From Candidatus Aminicenantota bacterium (GTDB taxonomy: Bacteria; Acidobacteriota; Aminicenantia; Aminicenantales; UBA4085): 64,000 nt of DNA. Positions within the stretch are counted from its first letter, which is position 1, and each line of letters starts with the position of its first letter. Below the pieces are notes generated by a model. It was not told where the DNA came from, did no database searches, and saw only the letters and a program-made list of their open reading frames with translations. Shown piece by piece: positions 16,849 through 25,436 of this stretch. The DNA lies in the NCBI GenBank assembly GCA_003141555.1, contig PLMN01000004.1, positions 1 through 64,000 on the forward strand, in the 5' to 3' direction. The position numbers were made by a program, and so were the translations under genes.

Positions 16849-18033
16849 ATGGCACCCATCTTCGAGAAAACCCTGGTCATGATCCTTTCGGGAGGCAAGG
16901 GCGAGCGTTTGTATCCCCTGACACGAGACCGGGCGAAGCCGTCCGTCCCGTTCCTGGGATCGTTCCGGATCATCGATTTCAGTCTCTCGAACTGCCTCAA
17001 CTCCGGGCTGCGCAAGGTCGCCCTGCTCACCCAATACAAAGCACTCTCCCTCGAGCGCCACCTCCAGTTCGGCTGGAGCATTTACCATCCCGAGAGCCGG
17101 GGGTACGTGATCTCTCTTCCCGCCCAGGGCCGGGTGGGCGACCGGTGGTACGAAGGCACGGCCGACGCCGTCTTCCAGAACGTCTATTCCATCCAGCAGG
17201 AGAATCCCGAGGTCGTCCTCATCCTGTCGGGGGACCACATCTATTTGACCGATTACCGCCCGCTCCTGCGCTTCTTCCTGGACCGGGAGGCGGACGCGGT
17301 CGTCCTAGCCAAGCCCGTCCCGCGGGCCGAGGGCCGGCGCTTCGGCATCATCAAGACCGACGACGCCCAGCGCATCACCGAATTCCTCGAAAAGCCCAAG
17401 AACCCGCCGGCGATGCCGGCCGACGAGAGCCTGGCCCTCGCCTCGATGGGCATCTACGTCTTCCGGACGCGGACCCTGATTCGGGCGCTGATGCAGGATG
17501 CCAAGAGCGCCAAGAGCAGCCACGATTTCGGGAAGGACGTCATCCCGCGGCTCATCCAGGAATTCCGGGTCTTCGCCTATCCCTACGAGGGCTACTGGGA
17601 GGACATCGGGACGATCGACGCATACTGGAAATCCAACATGGCCTTCCTCTCGAGCGAGCCGCCGTTCGATCTCCACGACCCGGCCTGGCCGGTCCGGACG
17701 TACCAGCGCCAGTCGCCGCCGGCGTTCATCGACCGGACCACGGTCCAGGCGTCCATCATCAGCGCCGGCTGTCGCCTGCGGCGCGCGGACGTCCGCACCT
17801 CCGTCCTGTCGCCCGGGGTCATCATCGAGGACGAAGCGCTCGTCCAAGACTCGATTGTTTTCAACGACGCCCGCATCGGGCGCGGGGCGCGCCTGACCAA
17901 GGTGATCGTCGACAAGAAGGCGATCATCCCCGACGGCTTCGTGGTGGGGGAGGACGCCGAGGCGGACGCCCGGCAGTTCCGGATCTACGGCGACGGCATC
18001 CGGATCGTGCCCAAGGGCTGGAGGCTCTCGTGA
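16849..18033 (+). CDS. glgC: Glucose-1-phosphate adenylyltransferase
   Basis: The 394-residue ADP-glucose pyrophosphorylase has the nucleotide-binding signature SGGKGERLYPLTRDRAKPSVPF (residues 14-35), FRIIDFSLSN, the WYEGTADAV motif and a C-terminal left-handed beta-helix that carries allosteric sites in the family. It makes ADP-glucose from ATP and glucose-1-phosphate, the committed step of bacterial glycogen synthesis, and feeds GlgA encoded at 21802-23250. An AGAGGAG-like ribosome site sits about 12 nt before the ATG. The stop overlaps the GTG start of the histidine kinase by 4 bp, tying translation of the kinase to GlgC. Confidence 0.95.
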   Translation: MAPIFEKTLVMILSGGKGERLYPLTRDRAKPSVPFLGSFRIIDFSLSNCLNSGLRKVALLTQYKALSLERHLQFGWSIYHPESRGYVISLPAQGRVGDRWYEGTADAVFQNVYSIQQENPEVVLILSGDHIYLTDYRPLLRFFLDREADAVVLAKPVPRAEGRRFGIIKTDDAQRITEFLEKPKNPPAMPADESLALASMGIYVFRTRTLIRALMQDAKSAKSSHDFGKDVIPRLIQEFRVFAYPYEGYWEDIGTIDAYWKSNMAFLSSEPPFDLHDPAWPVRTYQRQSPPAFIDRTTVQASIISAGCRLRRADVRTSVLSPGVIIEDEALVQDSIVFNDARIGRGARLTKVIVDKKAIIPDGFVVGEDAEADARQFRIYGDGIRIVPKGWRLS

Positions 18034-19382
18034 TCGAGGCCCAGCCGTTCCTCGCTCCGGATTTCCAGAGCAAGGAGCCCAGGGAGCTGGCCCTCCTCTC
18101 GATCGTCACCCAGAGCTTCTTCCAGCCGTTCTCGGTCGACGATAACCTCCTGGTCATCCTGACCGCGCTGACCTCCGGGTCGGGGGTGGGATTCAACCGG
18201 GCGATGCTGTTTCGGACCGACGGAGACAAGCTCCGCGGCGGGAAGTGGCTCGGCCCGCGTTCGCCCGAGGAAGCCCGCATGATTTGGGAAGTCCTGTCGA
18301 CGCCCGGCCTCGGCTACCTCGAGATCATCGAGCACAACCGCTGGCTGCTCAGCCGGGGCGCGGACGCGATGAGCGGGAAGATCGCCCCGCTCGAATTCTC
18401 GCTGACCCGCGACAACCTGACGATCCCCGTTACGGCCGTGGCCAAGAAGGAGCTGCTCCTCATCCGGGAGGCATCGCGCGAGCCGCTCGTCGACGCTCGG
18501 TTCCTCGAGACGATCGGCGTGGAGGAATTCCTGTGCGTGCCGCTCCTGTTCCAGAACGAGGTCATGGGCGAGATCATCCTCGACAACGCCTTCAGCCGCA
18601 AGCCGATCCAGCCGAAGGACGTCAAGCTCGCCGGGCTGTGCGGGCTGATGGCGGCCAATTACATCTATACCGCCTCGCTCCACCAGAAGATGGTCGAAAT
18701 GGAGCGGATGGCCGCCCTGGGGGAGATGGCCATGTTCATCACCCACCAGATCCGGAATCCCCTGACCACGATCGGCGGCTTCACGGATCAGCTGCTCAAC
18801 GGCCAGGCCGATGAGGCCAAGCGGCGCCGGAACCTGGAGATCATCCGCGGAGAAATCCGCCGCCTCGAGAACATCGTCTTTGAGCTGGGCCATTTCCTCA
18901 AGTTCGACCCGAAGCGCCCCGAGCCGTTCGACCTCAAGGCCGAGCTTCGGTCCGTCCTTGAGGCGATGGAGCCCCGGGCCGCGGCCGAGAACCGCGAGAT
19001 CCGGTCCGAGATCGACGGTCTTCTCCCGCCCGTCCTGGGAGACCCGACGGCCGTCGGCGAAGTCCTGCGCAACCTGATCATCAACGCCTTCGAGGCCTCG
19101 CCCGCGGGAAGCCGGATCGAGGTCTGCGCCGAGCGCAAGGACGCCTCCTGGGTCGTCGTCGGCGTCAAGGACGCCGGCCATGGGATTCCGCCGGAGGCCC
19201 GGGCGAAGCTCTTTACGCCCTTTTTCACCACCAAGGAGCGGGGGATGGGTTTGGGGCTTCTCTATATAAAGCGGGTGATGGACGCCTGCGGCGGGACGAT
19301 CGAGGTGGAAAGCGAAGCCGGCCAGGGGACGACCTTCCGGCTGGGCTTCAGATCCCAAGAGGAAGGGAGACCGGAGACATGA
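18030..19382 (+). CDS. Soluble GAF-domain sensor histidine kinase
   Basis: The 450-residue protein starts at the GTG that overlaps the glgC stop (GTGA, 18030-18033). Residues about 20-215 form a GAF-like sensory domain with no membrane segment. The dimerisation/phosphoacceptor helix has H239 in THQIRNPLTTIGGF, and the ATPase domain carries NLIINAFEAS (N box), DAGHGIP (G1), FFTTKERGMGLGL (F and G2 boxes). It should autophosphorylate and pass the phosphate to the receiver encoded next, with which it overlaps by 4 bp. Because it is cytosolic and coupled to glgC, its signal is probably a small intracellular metabolite (inference). Confidence 0.92.
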   Translation: MIEAQPFLAPDFQSKEPRELALLSIVTQSFFQPFSVDDNLLVILTALTSGSGVGFNRAMLFRTDGDKLRGGKWLGPRSPEEARMIWEVLSTPGLGYLEIIEHNRWLLSRGADAMSGKIAPLEFSLTRDNLTIPVTAVAKKELLLIREASREPLVDARFLETIGVEEFLCVPLLFQNEVMGEIILDNAFSRKPIQPKDVKLAGLCGLMAANYIYTASLHQKMVEMERMAALGEMAMFITHQIRNPLTTIGGFTDQLLNGQADEAKRRRNLEIIRGEIRRLENIVFELGHFLKFDPKRPEPFDLKAELRSVLEAMEPRAAAENREIRSEIDGLLPPVLGDPTAVGEVLRNLIINAFEASPAGSRIEVCAERKDASWVVVGVKDAGHGIPPEARAKLFTPFFTTKERGMGLGLLYIKRVMDACGGTIEVESEAGQGTTFRLGFRSQEEGRPET

Positions 19383-19732
19383 AACGAATCCTGATCGTCG
19401 AGGACGAAGAGGCGCTTTGTCTCCTCTACAAGGAAGAGCTGTCCGCCGAGGGCTACGAGGTCACCACGGCCCGGGATGCCGAACAGGCCCTCGAGATCCT
19501 CCGGCGCGAGCGCTTCGACCTGATCGTGACCGACATCCGCATGCCCGGCCGGGATGGGGTGGAGCTCATCACCGAGATCATGGGCCTCCGCAAGGAGGTC
19601 CCGATCATCATCAATACGGCGTACCAGAGCTACCGGGACGATTTCATGACCTGGGCCGCCGACGCTTACGTGATCAAATCCTCCTCGCTTGACGAATTGA
19701 AGGCTAAGATTCGGGATCTCCTTTCCCGATGA
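19379..19732 (+). CDS. Single-domain response regulator receiver (CheY-like)
   Basis: The 117-residue protein consists of one receiver domain: acidic pocket E8, D9, E10 in IVEDEE, phosphoacceptor D52 in VTDIRMPG, T80 in INTAYQS and K100 in YVIKSS. There is no DNA-binding or enzymatic output domain, so it must act by binding a partner or relaying phosphate. Its gene overlaps the kinase gene upstream and the galT-like gene downstream, each by an ATGA. Its position between sugar-nucleotide genes suggests control of alpha-glucan metabolism (inference). Confidence 0.93.
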   Translation: MKRILIVEDEEALCLLYKEELSAEGYEVTTARDAEQALEILRRERFDLIVTDIRMPGRDGVELITEIMGLRKEVPIIINTAYQSYRDDFMTWAADAYVIKSSSLDELKAKIRDLLSR

Positions 19733-20760
19733 CATCCCCCTCCGAGCTCCGCAAGGACCCGGTCTCGGGCCGGTGGGTGATCATCGCTTCGGAACGGAGC
19801 AAGCGGCCGGATGACTTTCGGCCGGCCAAGCCCATCGAGCGGCCATCCGTCCCCTCCGCATTCTGTCCTTTTTGCGCGGGCAACGAAGCCAAGACCCCGC
19901 CCGAGATCTTCACCCTCTCCGGCCCCGCGGACGGGCCGGGGTCCCCGCCCTGGAGAGTCCGGCTCGTCCCGAATAAATTTCCGGCCGTCTCGAGGGGCGA
20001 CGCGCCCGCCCGCGTCCGGCGAGGCCTGTTCGAATCCATGCCCGGGATCGGAGTGCACGAAGTCGTCATCGAGTCGCCGGATCACGGCCGGGAGATGGCG
20101 GACCTCCCCGAGGACCATATTCGGGACATCCTGGCGACATACCAGGCCCGGCTCCGGAGCATAGAGGCCGAGCCCCAATACGCTTACACCCAGCTGTTCA
20201 AGAACAAGGGCGTGGAAGCCGGTGCGTCCCTCAGCCATCCGCATACTCAAATCGTGGCCCTGCCGATCATTCCCAAGCAGGTCAAGGAGGAGATCTTCCG
20301 CTCGGAGCGGTTCCATCGCCGAACGGGCGACTGCCTTTTCTGCCGGACGGTCGCCGAGGAGCTGGACGCCGTGGAGCGGATCGTCCTGAAAAACGCCCAT
20401 TTTGCCGCCGTTGAGCCTTTCGCCTCACGCTTCCCGTTCGAAACGAGGATCTTTCCCCTCCGGCACGCCCCGTTTTTCAGCGCCGCGGGCCTTGAGGAAA
20501 TCGCCGCCCTGGCCGGGATGCTCTCGGCGGTGCTGACGAAAATGAAGTCCCTTCTTGCCGATCCTTCCTATAACCTCGTTCTCCATCAGAGCCCGAACCC
20601 GGCTCACGCCCGCCGGCTCTGGCCCGAATTCGAGCAAATCTCGCACTGGTACCTGGAAATCATCCCCGTCCTGACGCATGTCGCGGGCTTCGAGTGGGGG
20701 ACGGGATTATATATCAATCCCATGGTCCCCGAGTCCGCGGCGAAATTCCTGAGAGACTGA
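19729..20760 (+). CDS. galT: Galactose-1-phosphate uridylyltransferase family protein
   Basis: The 343-residue HIT-superfamily transferase has the active-site triad motif SHPHTQ (H170, H172, Q174), two CxxC zinc pairs (C46/C49 in CPFC, C202/C205 in CLFC) and the C-terminal EWGTGLYINPMVPE. GalT exchanges UMP between UDP-glucose and galactose-1-phosphate; some homologues act on ADP-glucose instead. The location at the end of a glgC operon makes an ADP-sugar phosphorylase role a fair alternative. It overlaps the receiver gene by 4 bp. The next gene has its own promoter at 20810-20837. Confidence 0.85.
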   Translation: MTSPSELRKDPVSGRWVIIASERSKRPDDFRPAKPIERPSVPSAFCPFCAGNEAKTPPEIFTLSGPADGPGSPPWRVRLVPNKFPAVSRGDAPARVRRGLFESMPGIGVHEVVIESPDHGREMADLPEDHIRDILATYQARLRSIEAEPQYAYTQLFKNKGVEAGASLSHPHTQIVALPIIPKQVKEEIFRSERFHRRTGDCLFCRTVAEELDAVERIVLKNAHFAAVEPFASRFPFETRIFPLRHAPFFSAAGLEEIAALAGMLSAVLTKMKSLLADPSYNLVLHQSPNPAHARRLWPEFEQISHWYLEIIPVLTHVAGFEWGTGLYINPMVPESAAKFLRD

Positions 20761-20809
20761 GCAGAGCTTCGCCTACGGGATTTTCTCCGGAGGCGCCGCC
20801 CCTTTTCTG

Positions 20810-20837
20810 TTGACATCGCCAAGGATGAGATTATCAT
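20810..20837 (+). promoter_or_regulatory. Strong sigma70-like promoter
   Basis: Perfect TTGACA at 20810-20815, 16-nt spacer, TATCAT (5 of 6) at 20832-20837. It would start transcription near 20844, and the message carries an ATAGGAGTT ribosome site before the ATG at 20868. Confidence 0.7.
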
Positions 20838-20867
20838 GACTGTCTAAGAAATGAATAGGAGTTCCAG

Positions 20868-21788
20868 ATGAAAAGACATATGATCGCCTTGGCAGCCTGT
20901 ATCCTGGCATTGTCCGGGGCCGCCGCGGCTCAGCCCCTCCTCAGCGATGCGCCGCACCGCCTTCCCTTCGAAATCAGCTTCTATGGCGGTTTCAGCCTGT
21001 CCCAAATCAAGGGTACGACCAATTACCAGGACCAGTGGGGATGGAACCTTCTTCGAAACGTCAACGAGCAAACGGCCATCGCCACGAGCGCGAAGGCGGG
21101 CTATGCGGCCGGCGGCGAGCTGGCCTTCTATTTTACGCCGAACTTCGGGATCCAGGCCTTGTTCTCCTATACGAAAATGAACGTTCCCAACAGCGCGGAC
21201 TGCACGTTCGCCTGGACGTGGAACGATGGGTCGAGTTATACCCAGACCGCGACCTGGCCGGGGACGGGATCGTTCAGCTCCACCCCGCTCAGCCTCGACC
21301 TCATCGGCCGGGTCAGCACGGGTCGGCTGGATGGGACCTTCTCGGCCGGCGTGACGCTCTTCATGAATTCTTTCACCCAGAATTCATCCATGGGATACGG
21401 GATCACGACCATCACCCAGAACACGGACGGCACGTATACCCAGTCCGTGGATGCCCTCAAGGTCGGCCTCACGTTCTCGGGATGGCCGACGCTGAAGAAG
21501 ACCATGGTCGGAGCCAATATCGGTGCCGGCTTGACGTACATGCTCTCGGACTCGATTGGGATCCGGGCGGATGTCCGCTATTACTACTGCCCCGCGGCGG
21601 TCCTCACTTGGAACTTCGTCCTGGGAACTTATGACGGCGTCTTCTTCGGCGACATCACGAACGAGCCCTTCGACAACAGCGATGTCCAGCTGCTCCAGGA
21701 GACATCCAACTCATTCACGATGCGGATAAATCCGTCTTTCCTCCACCTCACGCTCGGCCTGGTCTTTTTGTTCGGCGGAGGCCGATGA
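20868..21788 (+). CDS. Outer-membrane beta-barrel protein
   Basis: The 306-residue secreted protein has a signal peptide ending near AAAAQP (residue 23) and a series of amphipathic strands with aromatic girdles (YYYCPAAVLTWNFVL, LHLTLGLVFLF). It resembles OmpW/OmpA-like barrels and has no recognised specific function. It has the best promoter and ribosome-site combination of this half of the window and probably is an abundant envelope protein (inference). It is convergent with glgA, with 13 bp between the stops. Confidence 0.72.
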   Translation: MKRHMIALAACILALSGAAAAQPLLSDAPHRLPFEISFYGGFSLSQIKGTTNYQDQWGWNLLRNVNEQTAIATSAKAGYAAGGELAFYFTPNFGIQALFSYTKMNVPNSADCTFAWTWNDGSSYTQTATWPGTGSFSSTPLSLDLIGRVSTGRLDGTFSAGVTLFMNSFTQNSSMGYGITTITQNTDGTYTQSVDALKVGLTFSGWPTLKKTMVGANIGAGLTYMLSDSIGIRADVRYYYCPAAVLTWNFVLGTYDGVFFGDITNEPFDNSDVQLLQETSNSFTMRINPSFLHLTLGLVFLFGGGR

Positions 21789-21801
21789 TCCGGCCCGCTC
21801 G

Positions 21802-23250
21802 TCAACGGCCGACCAGGCTTTGGTAGAGGAGAGCATATTCCTGGGCGGCGCGCATCCATGAAAAATCGCAGGCCATGGCGTTCGTCCGGAGCTTCCCCCA
21901 GACTTCGGGCCGCCCGTAGATCCGGACGGCGTTCTTCACCGCTTCGAGCATCGCCGGCGCTGCGTACTCCGCGAATTTGAAGCCGTTGCCCCGGCCCGTG
22001 ACCGGGTCGTACTCCTCGATGCTGTCGTCGAGGCCGCCGGTCGCTCTCACGACGGGGATCGTCCCATATTTCAGGCTGTACATCTGGGTCAGTCCGCAGG
22101 GCTCGTAGCGCGACGGGATGAGAAACATGTCGCTCCCGGCGTAGATCCGGCGGGCGAACTTCTCATCAAAGCCGATCTTGAGCCCGAAGAACGACGGGAA
22201 TCGGCGGCGGGCCGTCTCGAGCGAACGCTGGATTCCGGCTTCGCCCGTCCCGAGAATCACGAGCCTGACGCCCAGGGTGAACAGGCTGCCCAGGGCTTCC
22301 ACGACGAGGTCCAGGCCTTTCTGTCCGGCCAGGCGCGTGACCATCCCGATGACCGGCAAATCCTTCCCGTCCGCCGGGAGGCCGAATTCCCTGAGGAGCG
22401 CCTGCTTACATACGGCTTTGCCCTGGATTCGCCCGGGTCCGAAATCCGCGGGAATATCGCGGTCGACGGACGGGTCCCACACGCCGTAGTCCACGCCGTT
22501 GAGGATGCCGGCCAGAGATTCGCTCCTTTGCCGCAGGAGGCCGTCCAGGCCGCAGCCGAATTCGGGCGCCTGGATCTCCTGGCTGTATCGGTGGCTGACG
22601 GTGCTCAAAGCCGTGGCGTAGAGGATGCCCGCCTTGAGGAAGCTGACTTTTTCGAAGAACTCCAGGCCGTCCAGGCCGTAGAGGCTCTCGGGGAGCCCGG
22701 TCTCGGCCAGGACGCTCTTCTCGAACAGGCCCTGATAGGCCAGGTTGTGGATCGTGGCCAGGGTGCGCGTGGAGCGAAAGAACGGGTCGTCGGCGAAAGC
22801 CGTCTTCAGATAGGCGAGGGCGATGGACGCCTGCCAATCATGGACATGAAGGACGTCGGGCGCGAAATCGAGCGTCTTCAGCGCTTCGAGAGCCGCCCGA
22901 GAAAAAAAGGCGAACCTCGGCCCGTTGTCGGGATAATCCCCGGCCGGCGTGCCGTACAAGCCGTCGCGATTGTAGAGGGCGGGCTTGTCGATGAAATATA
23001 CGGACGCCCCACCCTCTAGAGACTCCCACAGGGCGAAGGTCTCGGGTTGTCCCGCCCAGGAAAACGTCACCCGGTCGGCCTTTTTTAAAAGAGGAATTCC
23101 CTTCTGCCGGACTTCCCGGTACAGGGGCAGGAAGACCTTGACCTCGGTCCCCGTTTTGGAAAGGGCCTGAGGAAGGGCGCCGCCGACGTCGGCCAGGCCG
23201 CCCGTCTTGGCATAGGGGGTTGCTTCCGAGACGAAGAATGCAATTTTCAT
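21802..23250 (-). CDS. glgA: Glycogen synthase (ADP-glucose type, GT5)
   Basis: The 482-residue GT5 enzyme starts with the ADP-glucose-binding motif KTGGLADVGGALP (residues 15-27). It also has HDWQAS, the GT-B C-terminal motifs RLAGQKGLD and IPSRYEPCGLTQMYSLKYGTIPVV with the catalytic Glu, and TGGLDDSI. It elongates alpha-1,4-glucan from ADP-glucose made by GlgC. It is transcribed toward the glgC cluster and divergently from mutT. A TAGAAT -10 box ends 8 nt before the ATG with no Shine-Dalgarno sequence, so the transcript is probably leaderless. Confidence 0.95.
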   Translation of the reverse strand: MKIAFFVSEATPYAKTGGLADVGGALPQALSKTGTEVKVFLPLYREVRQKGIPLLKKADRVTFSWAGQPETFALWESLEGGASVYFIDKPALYNRDGLYGTPAGDYPDNGPRFAFFSRAALEALKTLDFAPDVLHVHDWQASIALAYLKTAFADDPFFRSTRTLATIHNLAYQGLFEKSVLAETGLPESLYGLDGLEFFEKVSFLKAGILYATALSTVSHRYSQEIQAPEFGCGLDGLLRQRSESLAGILNGVDYGVWDPSVDRDIPADFGPGRIQGKAVCKQALLREFGLPADGKDLPVIGMVTRLAGQKGLDLVVEALGSLFTLGVRLVILGTGEAGIQRSLETARRRFPSFFGLKIGFDEKFARRIYAGSDMFLIPSRYEPCGLTQMYSLKYGTIPVVRATGGLDDSIEEYDPVTGRGNGFKFAEYAAPAMLEAVKNAVRIYGRPEVWGKLRTNAMACDFSWMRAAQEYALLYQSLVGR

Positions 23251-23258
23251 GGGAAGTT

Positions 23259-23288
23259 ATTCTAGCACAAAAAAACGCGGCCGGTCGA
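23259..23288 (-). promoter_or_regulatory. Candidate promoter of glgA
   Basis: On the minus strand TCGACC (23288-23283), 18 nt containing a run of seven T, TAGAAT (23264-23259). The -10 box ends 8 nt before the ATG at 23250. Confidence 0.5.
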
Positions 23289-23305
23289 TCCTTGCAGCGG
23301 CCGCC

Positions 23306-23334
23306 TTGATAAATCAAGCGCGAGCCGCTAAGAT
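23306..23334 (+). promoter_or_regulatory. Candidate promoter of mutT
   Basis: TTGATA at 23306-23311, 17 nt, TAAGAT at 23329-23334. The -10 box ends 9 nt before the ATG at 23344, again without a Shine-Dalgarno sequence. Confidence 0.5.
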
Positions 23335-23343
23335 GGGTGGGCC

Positions 23344-23733
23344 ATGCAGAAAGTCGCCGCGGCCGTCATCGAAAAGCAAGGCCGCGTCCTGATCGGCCGG
23401 CGGAAGGCGGGCGACCGATTCGGCGGGCTCTGGGAGTTCCCGGGAGGAAAGCTCGAAGCCGGCGAAGCCCCCCGGGACGGGCTTCGCCGCGAGCTCCGCG
23501 AAGAGCTGGGGATCGAGGCGAGCATCGGCCCGTTCCTGGGGAGCTTTCCCTTCAACTCGGCCGGCCTGTCCATCGAGCTGCTGGCCTTCCGAGCCTCGAT
23601 CGAAGCCGGCGCCCCGGCTCTTTTCGATCACGACGAAATCCTGTGGGTGCCCCTCGGAGCGCTGGCTGATTATCCGCTCACCGAGCCCGACAAGCTGCTC
23701 GCCGCCATTCTCGCCGGAGGAAGGGAGGCGTGA
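23344..23733 (+). CDS. mutT: MutT-type NUDIX hydrolase
   Basis: The 129-residue protein carries a full NUDIX box, GGKLEAGEAPRDGLRRELREELGIE (about residues 36-60), and the MutT N-terminus VIEKQGRVLIGRRKAGDRFGGLWEFPGG. MutT hydrolyses 8-oxo-dGTP to prevent A:T to C:G mutation. Length and the WEFPGGK segment fit MutT better than general NUDIX enzymes. The stop overlaps the GTG start of the next gene by 4 bp. Confidence 0.88.
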   Translation: MQKVAAAVIEKQGRVLIGRRKAGDRFGGLWEFPGGKLEAGEAPRDGLRRELREELGIEASIGPFLGSFPFNSAGLSIELLAFRASIEAGAPALFDHDEILWVPLGALADYPLTEPDKLLAAILAGGREA

Positions 23734-24911
23734 GCGGCCCCGACGCAAGCCGGGCCGCCGTGCTCCAGCCGGGCAAGGACAAGGCGGTCCGGAACCGGCA
23801 TCCCTGGATCTTTTCCGGGGCGATCCGCAGCCTCCCGGATTTTGAAAATGGCGGCATCCTCCCCGTCGTCGCCTCCGACGGCGCGTTCCTGGGGCACGCC
23901 TATTTCAACACGGCCACGTCGATCGCCGGCCGGATGCTGAACTTCGACCCGACCCCGCCCCTCGAATCCCTCGCCGCATGCCTGGACGAGGCGCTGGCCC
24001 TGCGCCGCCGGTTCTTCGGGCCGGAGACCACCGCCTTTCGGCTCGTGAATGGGGAAGGGGACGGCCTCCCCGGCCTCATCGCCGACCTCTACGGCGACGT
24101 CCTCGTCCTCCAGATTTCGACCCTCGGCATGGAGAGACTCAAGCCGTTCGTCCTCGAGCGGCTGGCGGAGAGGGTCGCGCCCCGGGCGATCTTCGAGAAG
24201 TCCAACATCCCGTCCCGCCGGGAGGAAGGCCTGCCCATGTTCGAGGGACCGCTCCGGGGCGATCCGCCGGATCCGGTCGAGATCCTCGAAAACGGCCTGC
24301 GCTTCCTCGTGGATATCGTCCGCGGCCAGAAGACGGGATTCTATCTCGACCAGCGCGACATGAGGACCTTCGCTCGGGCACTCGCCCCGGGACGCCGCGT
24401 CCTCAACGCCTTCGCCTACACCGGCGGCTTCAGCGTCGCCGCCTTCGCCGGCGGGGCGGCGGCCGTCGATACCGTGGACGCGTCGGAGCGGGCGACGGCG
24501 GCCGCGCGGGAGAATTGCCGCCTCAACGGCTTCGCCGAGGGGCCGGGCCGGTTCATCACCGACGACGTGTTCGAATTCATCCGCCGGCCGCCCCTGAACT
24601 ACGATTTCGTCATCCTCGATCCGCCCGCGTTCGCCAAAAGAAAAAACGAGGTCATCCGGGCCTGCCGGGGCTACAAGGACATCCACCGGGTCGTCTTCCA
24701 AAGCGTCCCGCCCCGCAGCCTGGTCATGACGTTCTCCTGTTCCTTCTTCGTGGACGAGACGCTGTTCCGGCAGGTGCTCTTCCAGGCCGCCCGGGAAGCC
24801 GGGCGCGGGGTGAGGATCCTCCAGCGGCATCGGCAGGCGTTCGACCATCCCATCAACATTTACCATCCGGAGAGCGATTACTTGAAAGGCTTCCTGCTCC
24901 ATGTGGACTGA
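23730..24911 (+). CDS. rlmI: 23S rRNA (cytosine-C5) methyltransferase, RlmI family
   Basis: The 393-residue product has an N-terminal PUA domain (about 1-85, including NRHPWIFSGAI) and a central EEHEE-type region. The Rossmann methyltransferase domain has VLNAFAYTGGFSVAAF (motif I, about 222-237), DASERAT and the catalytic-loop FVILDPPAFAKRK. RlmI methylates C1962 of 23S rRNA in E. coli. The GTG start at 23730 overlaps mutT (GTGA). The conserved N-terminal LQPGKDKAVRNRHPWIF begins a few residues later, so the start is sound. Confidence 0.88.
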   Translation: MSGPDASRAAVLQPGKDKAVRNRHPWIFSGAIRSLPDFENGGILPVVASDGAFLGHAYFNTATSIAGRMLNFDPTPPLESLAACLDEALALRRRFFGPETTAFRLVNGEGDGLPGLIADLYGDVLVLQISTLGMERLKPFVLERLAERVAPRAIFEKSNIPSRREEGLPMFEGPLRGDPPDPVEILENGLRFLVDIVRGQKTGFYLDQRDMRTFARALAPGRRVLNAFAYTGGFSVAAFAGGAAAVDTVDASERATAAARENCRLNGFAEGPGRFITDDVFEFIRRPPLNYDFVILDPPAFAKRKNEVIRACRGYKDIHRVVFQSVPPRSLVMTFSCSFFVDETLFRQVLFQAAREAGRGVRILQRHRQAFDHPINIYHPESDYLKGFLLHVD

Positions 24912-24952
24912 AGAAACGCCTTCAGGCCCTTGAGCCGAGGACGGACGTGAAC

Positions 24953-25429
24953 ATGCAAAAACCTGAGGAATTCGAGAGGGCCTTCGCCGCCAGCCGGTCG
25001 ATGGCCGTCGTCTTCGGCTTGAGCCTCCTCGTTTACCTGCTCCTCGAAGAGGTCATCCGGGGACGCTACCGGCCGTTTCTCGGCTTAGCCAAAGTCAAGG
25101 ACCTCGCCGGACTGCGGTCCGCCGGCTTCGCCGCGGCCGTCGTCGTGGTGATTGCCCTCAGGTTTCTGCACGGACGCCTTACAGCCTCGGCCGCCCGCGC
25201 AACCGACGGTTCGGCCGCCGTGAGATCGCTCTTCAGGGCGGCGGTCATCGGACTGATGCTGGCCGAGCTGCCGGCGCTCATCGGCTTGGCCCTCTTTCTT
25301 TTCAAGGGGCTGAACCAGGATTTCTATCTCCTTCTCTTCGTCTCCGGAGCCCTGGTTTTCATGTATTTTCCCCGGACGGCCTCCTGGGAGGGAGTTCTCG
25401 AGAAGCGGCGGCCCGTCTGCCCGTTGTGA
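24953..25429 (+). CDS. Small integral membrane protein of unknown function
   Basis: The 158-residue protein has four likely membrane helices (about residues 15-34, 52-70, 88-112 and 118-137) and short polar ends; it ends in a charged tail, WEGVLEKRRPVCPL. I recognise no family motif. It sits 41 bp after the rRNA methyltransferase gene and 7 bp before the beta-CASP hydrolase gene, so it is likely co-transcribed. A GTG at 24947 is an alternative start two codons upstream. Confidence 0.6.
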   Translation: MQKPEEFERAFAASRSMAVVFGLSLLVYLLLEEVIRGRYRPFLGLAKVKDLAGLRSAGFAAAVVVVIALRFLHGRLTASAARATDGSAAVRSLFRAAVIGLMLAELPALIGLALFLFKGLNQDFYLLLFVSGALVFMYFPRTASWEGVLEKRRPVCPL

Positions 25430-25436
25430 GGGAGCC

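Noticed and set aside
723-17081. Long antisense open frames such as 723-2024, 3468-5948 and 14601-17081 on the minus strand.
   Set aside because: They are mirror images of well-supported plus-strand genes in GC-rich DNA. Their translations are Arg/Gly/Pro/Asp-rich without domain motifs, signal peptides or ribosome sites.
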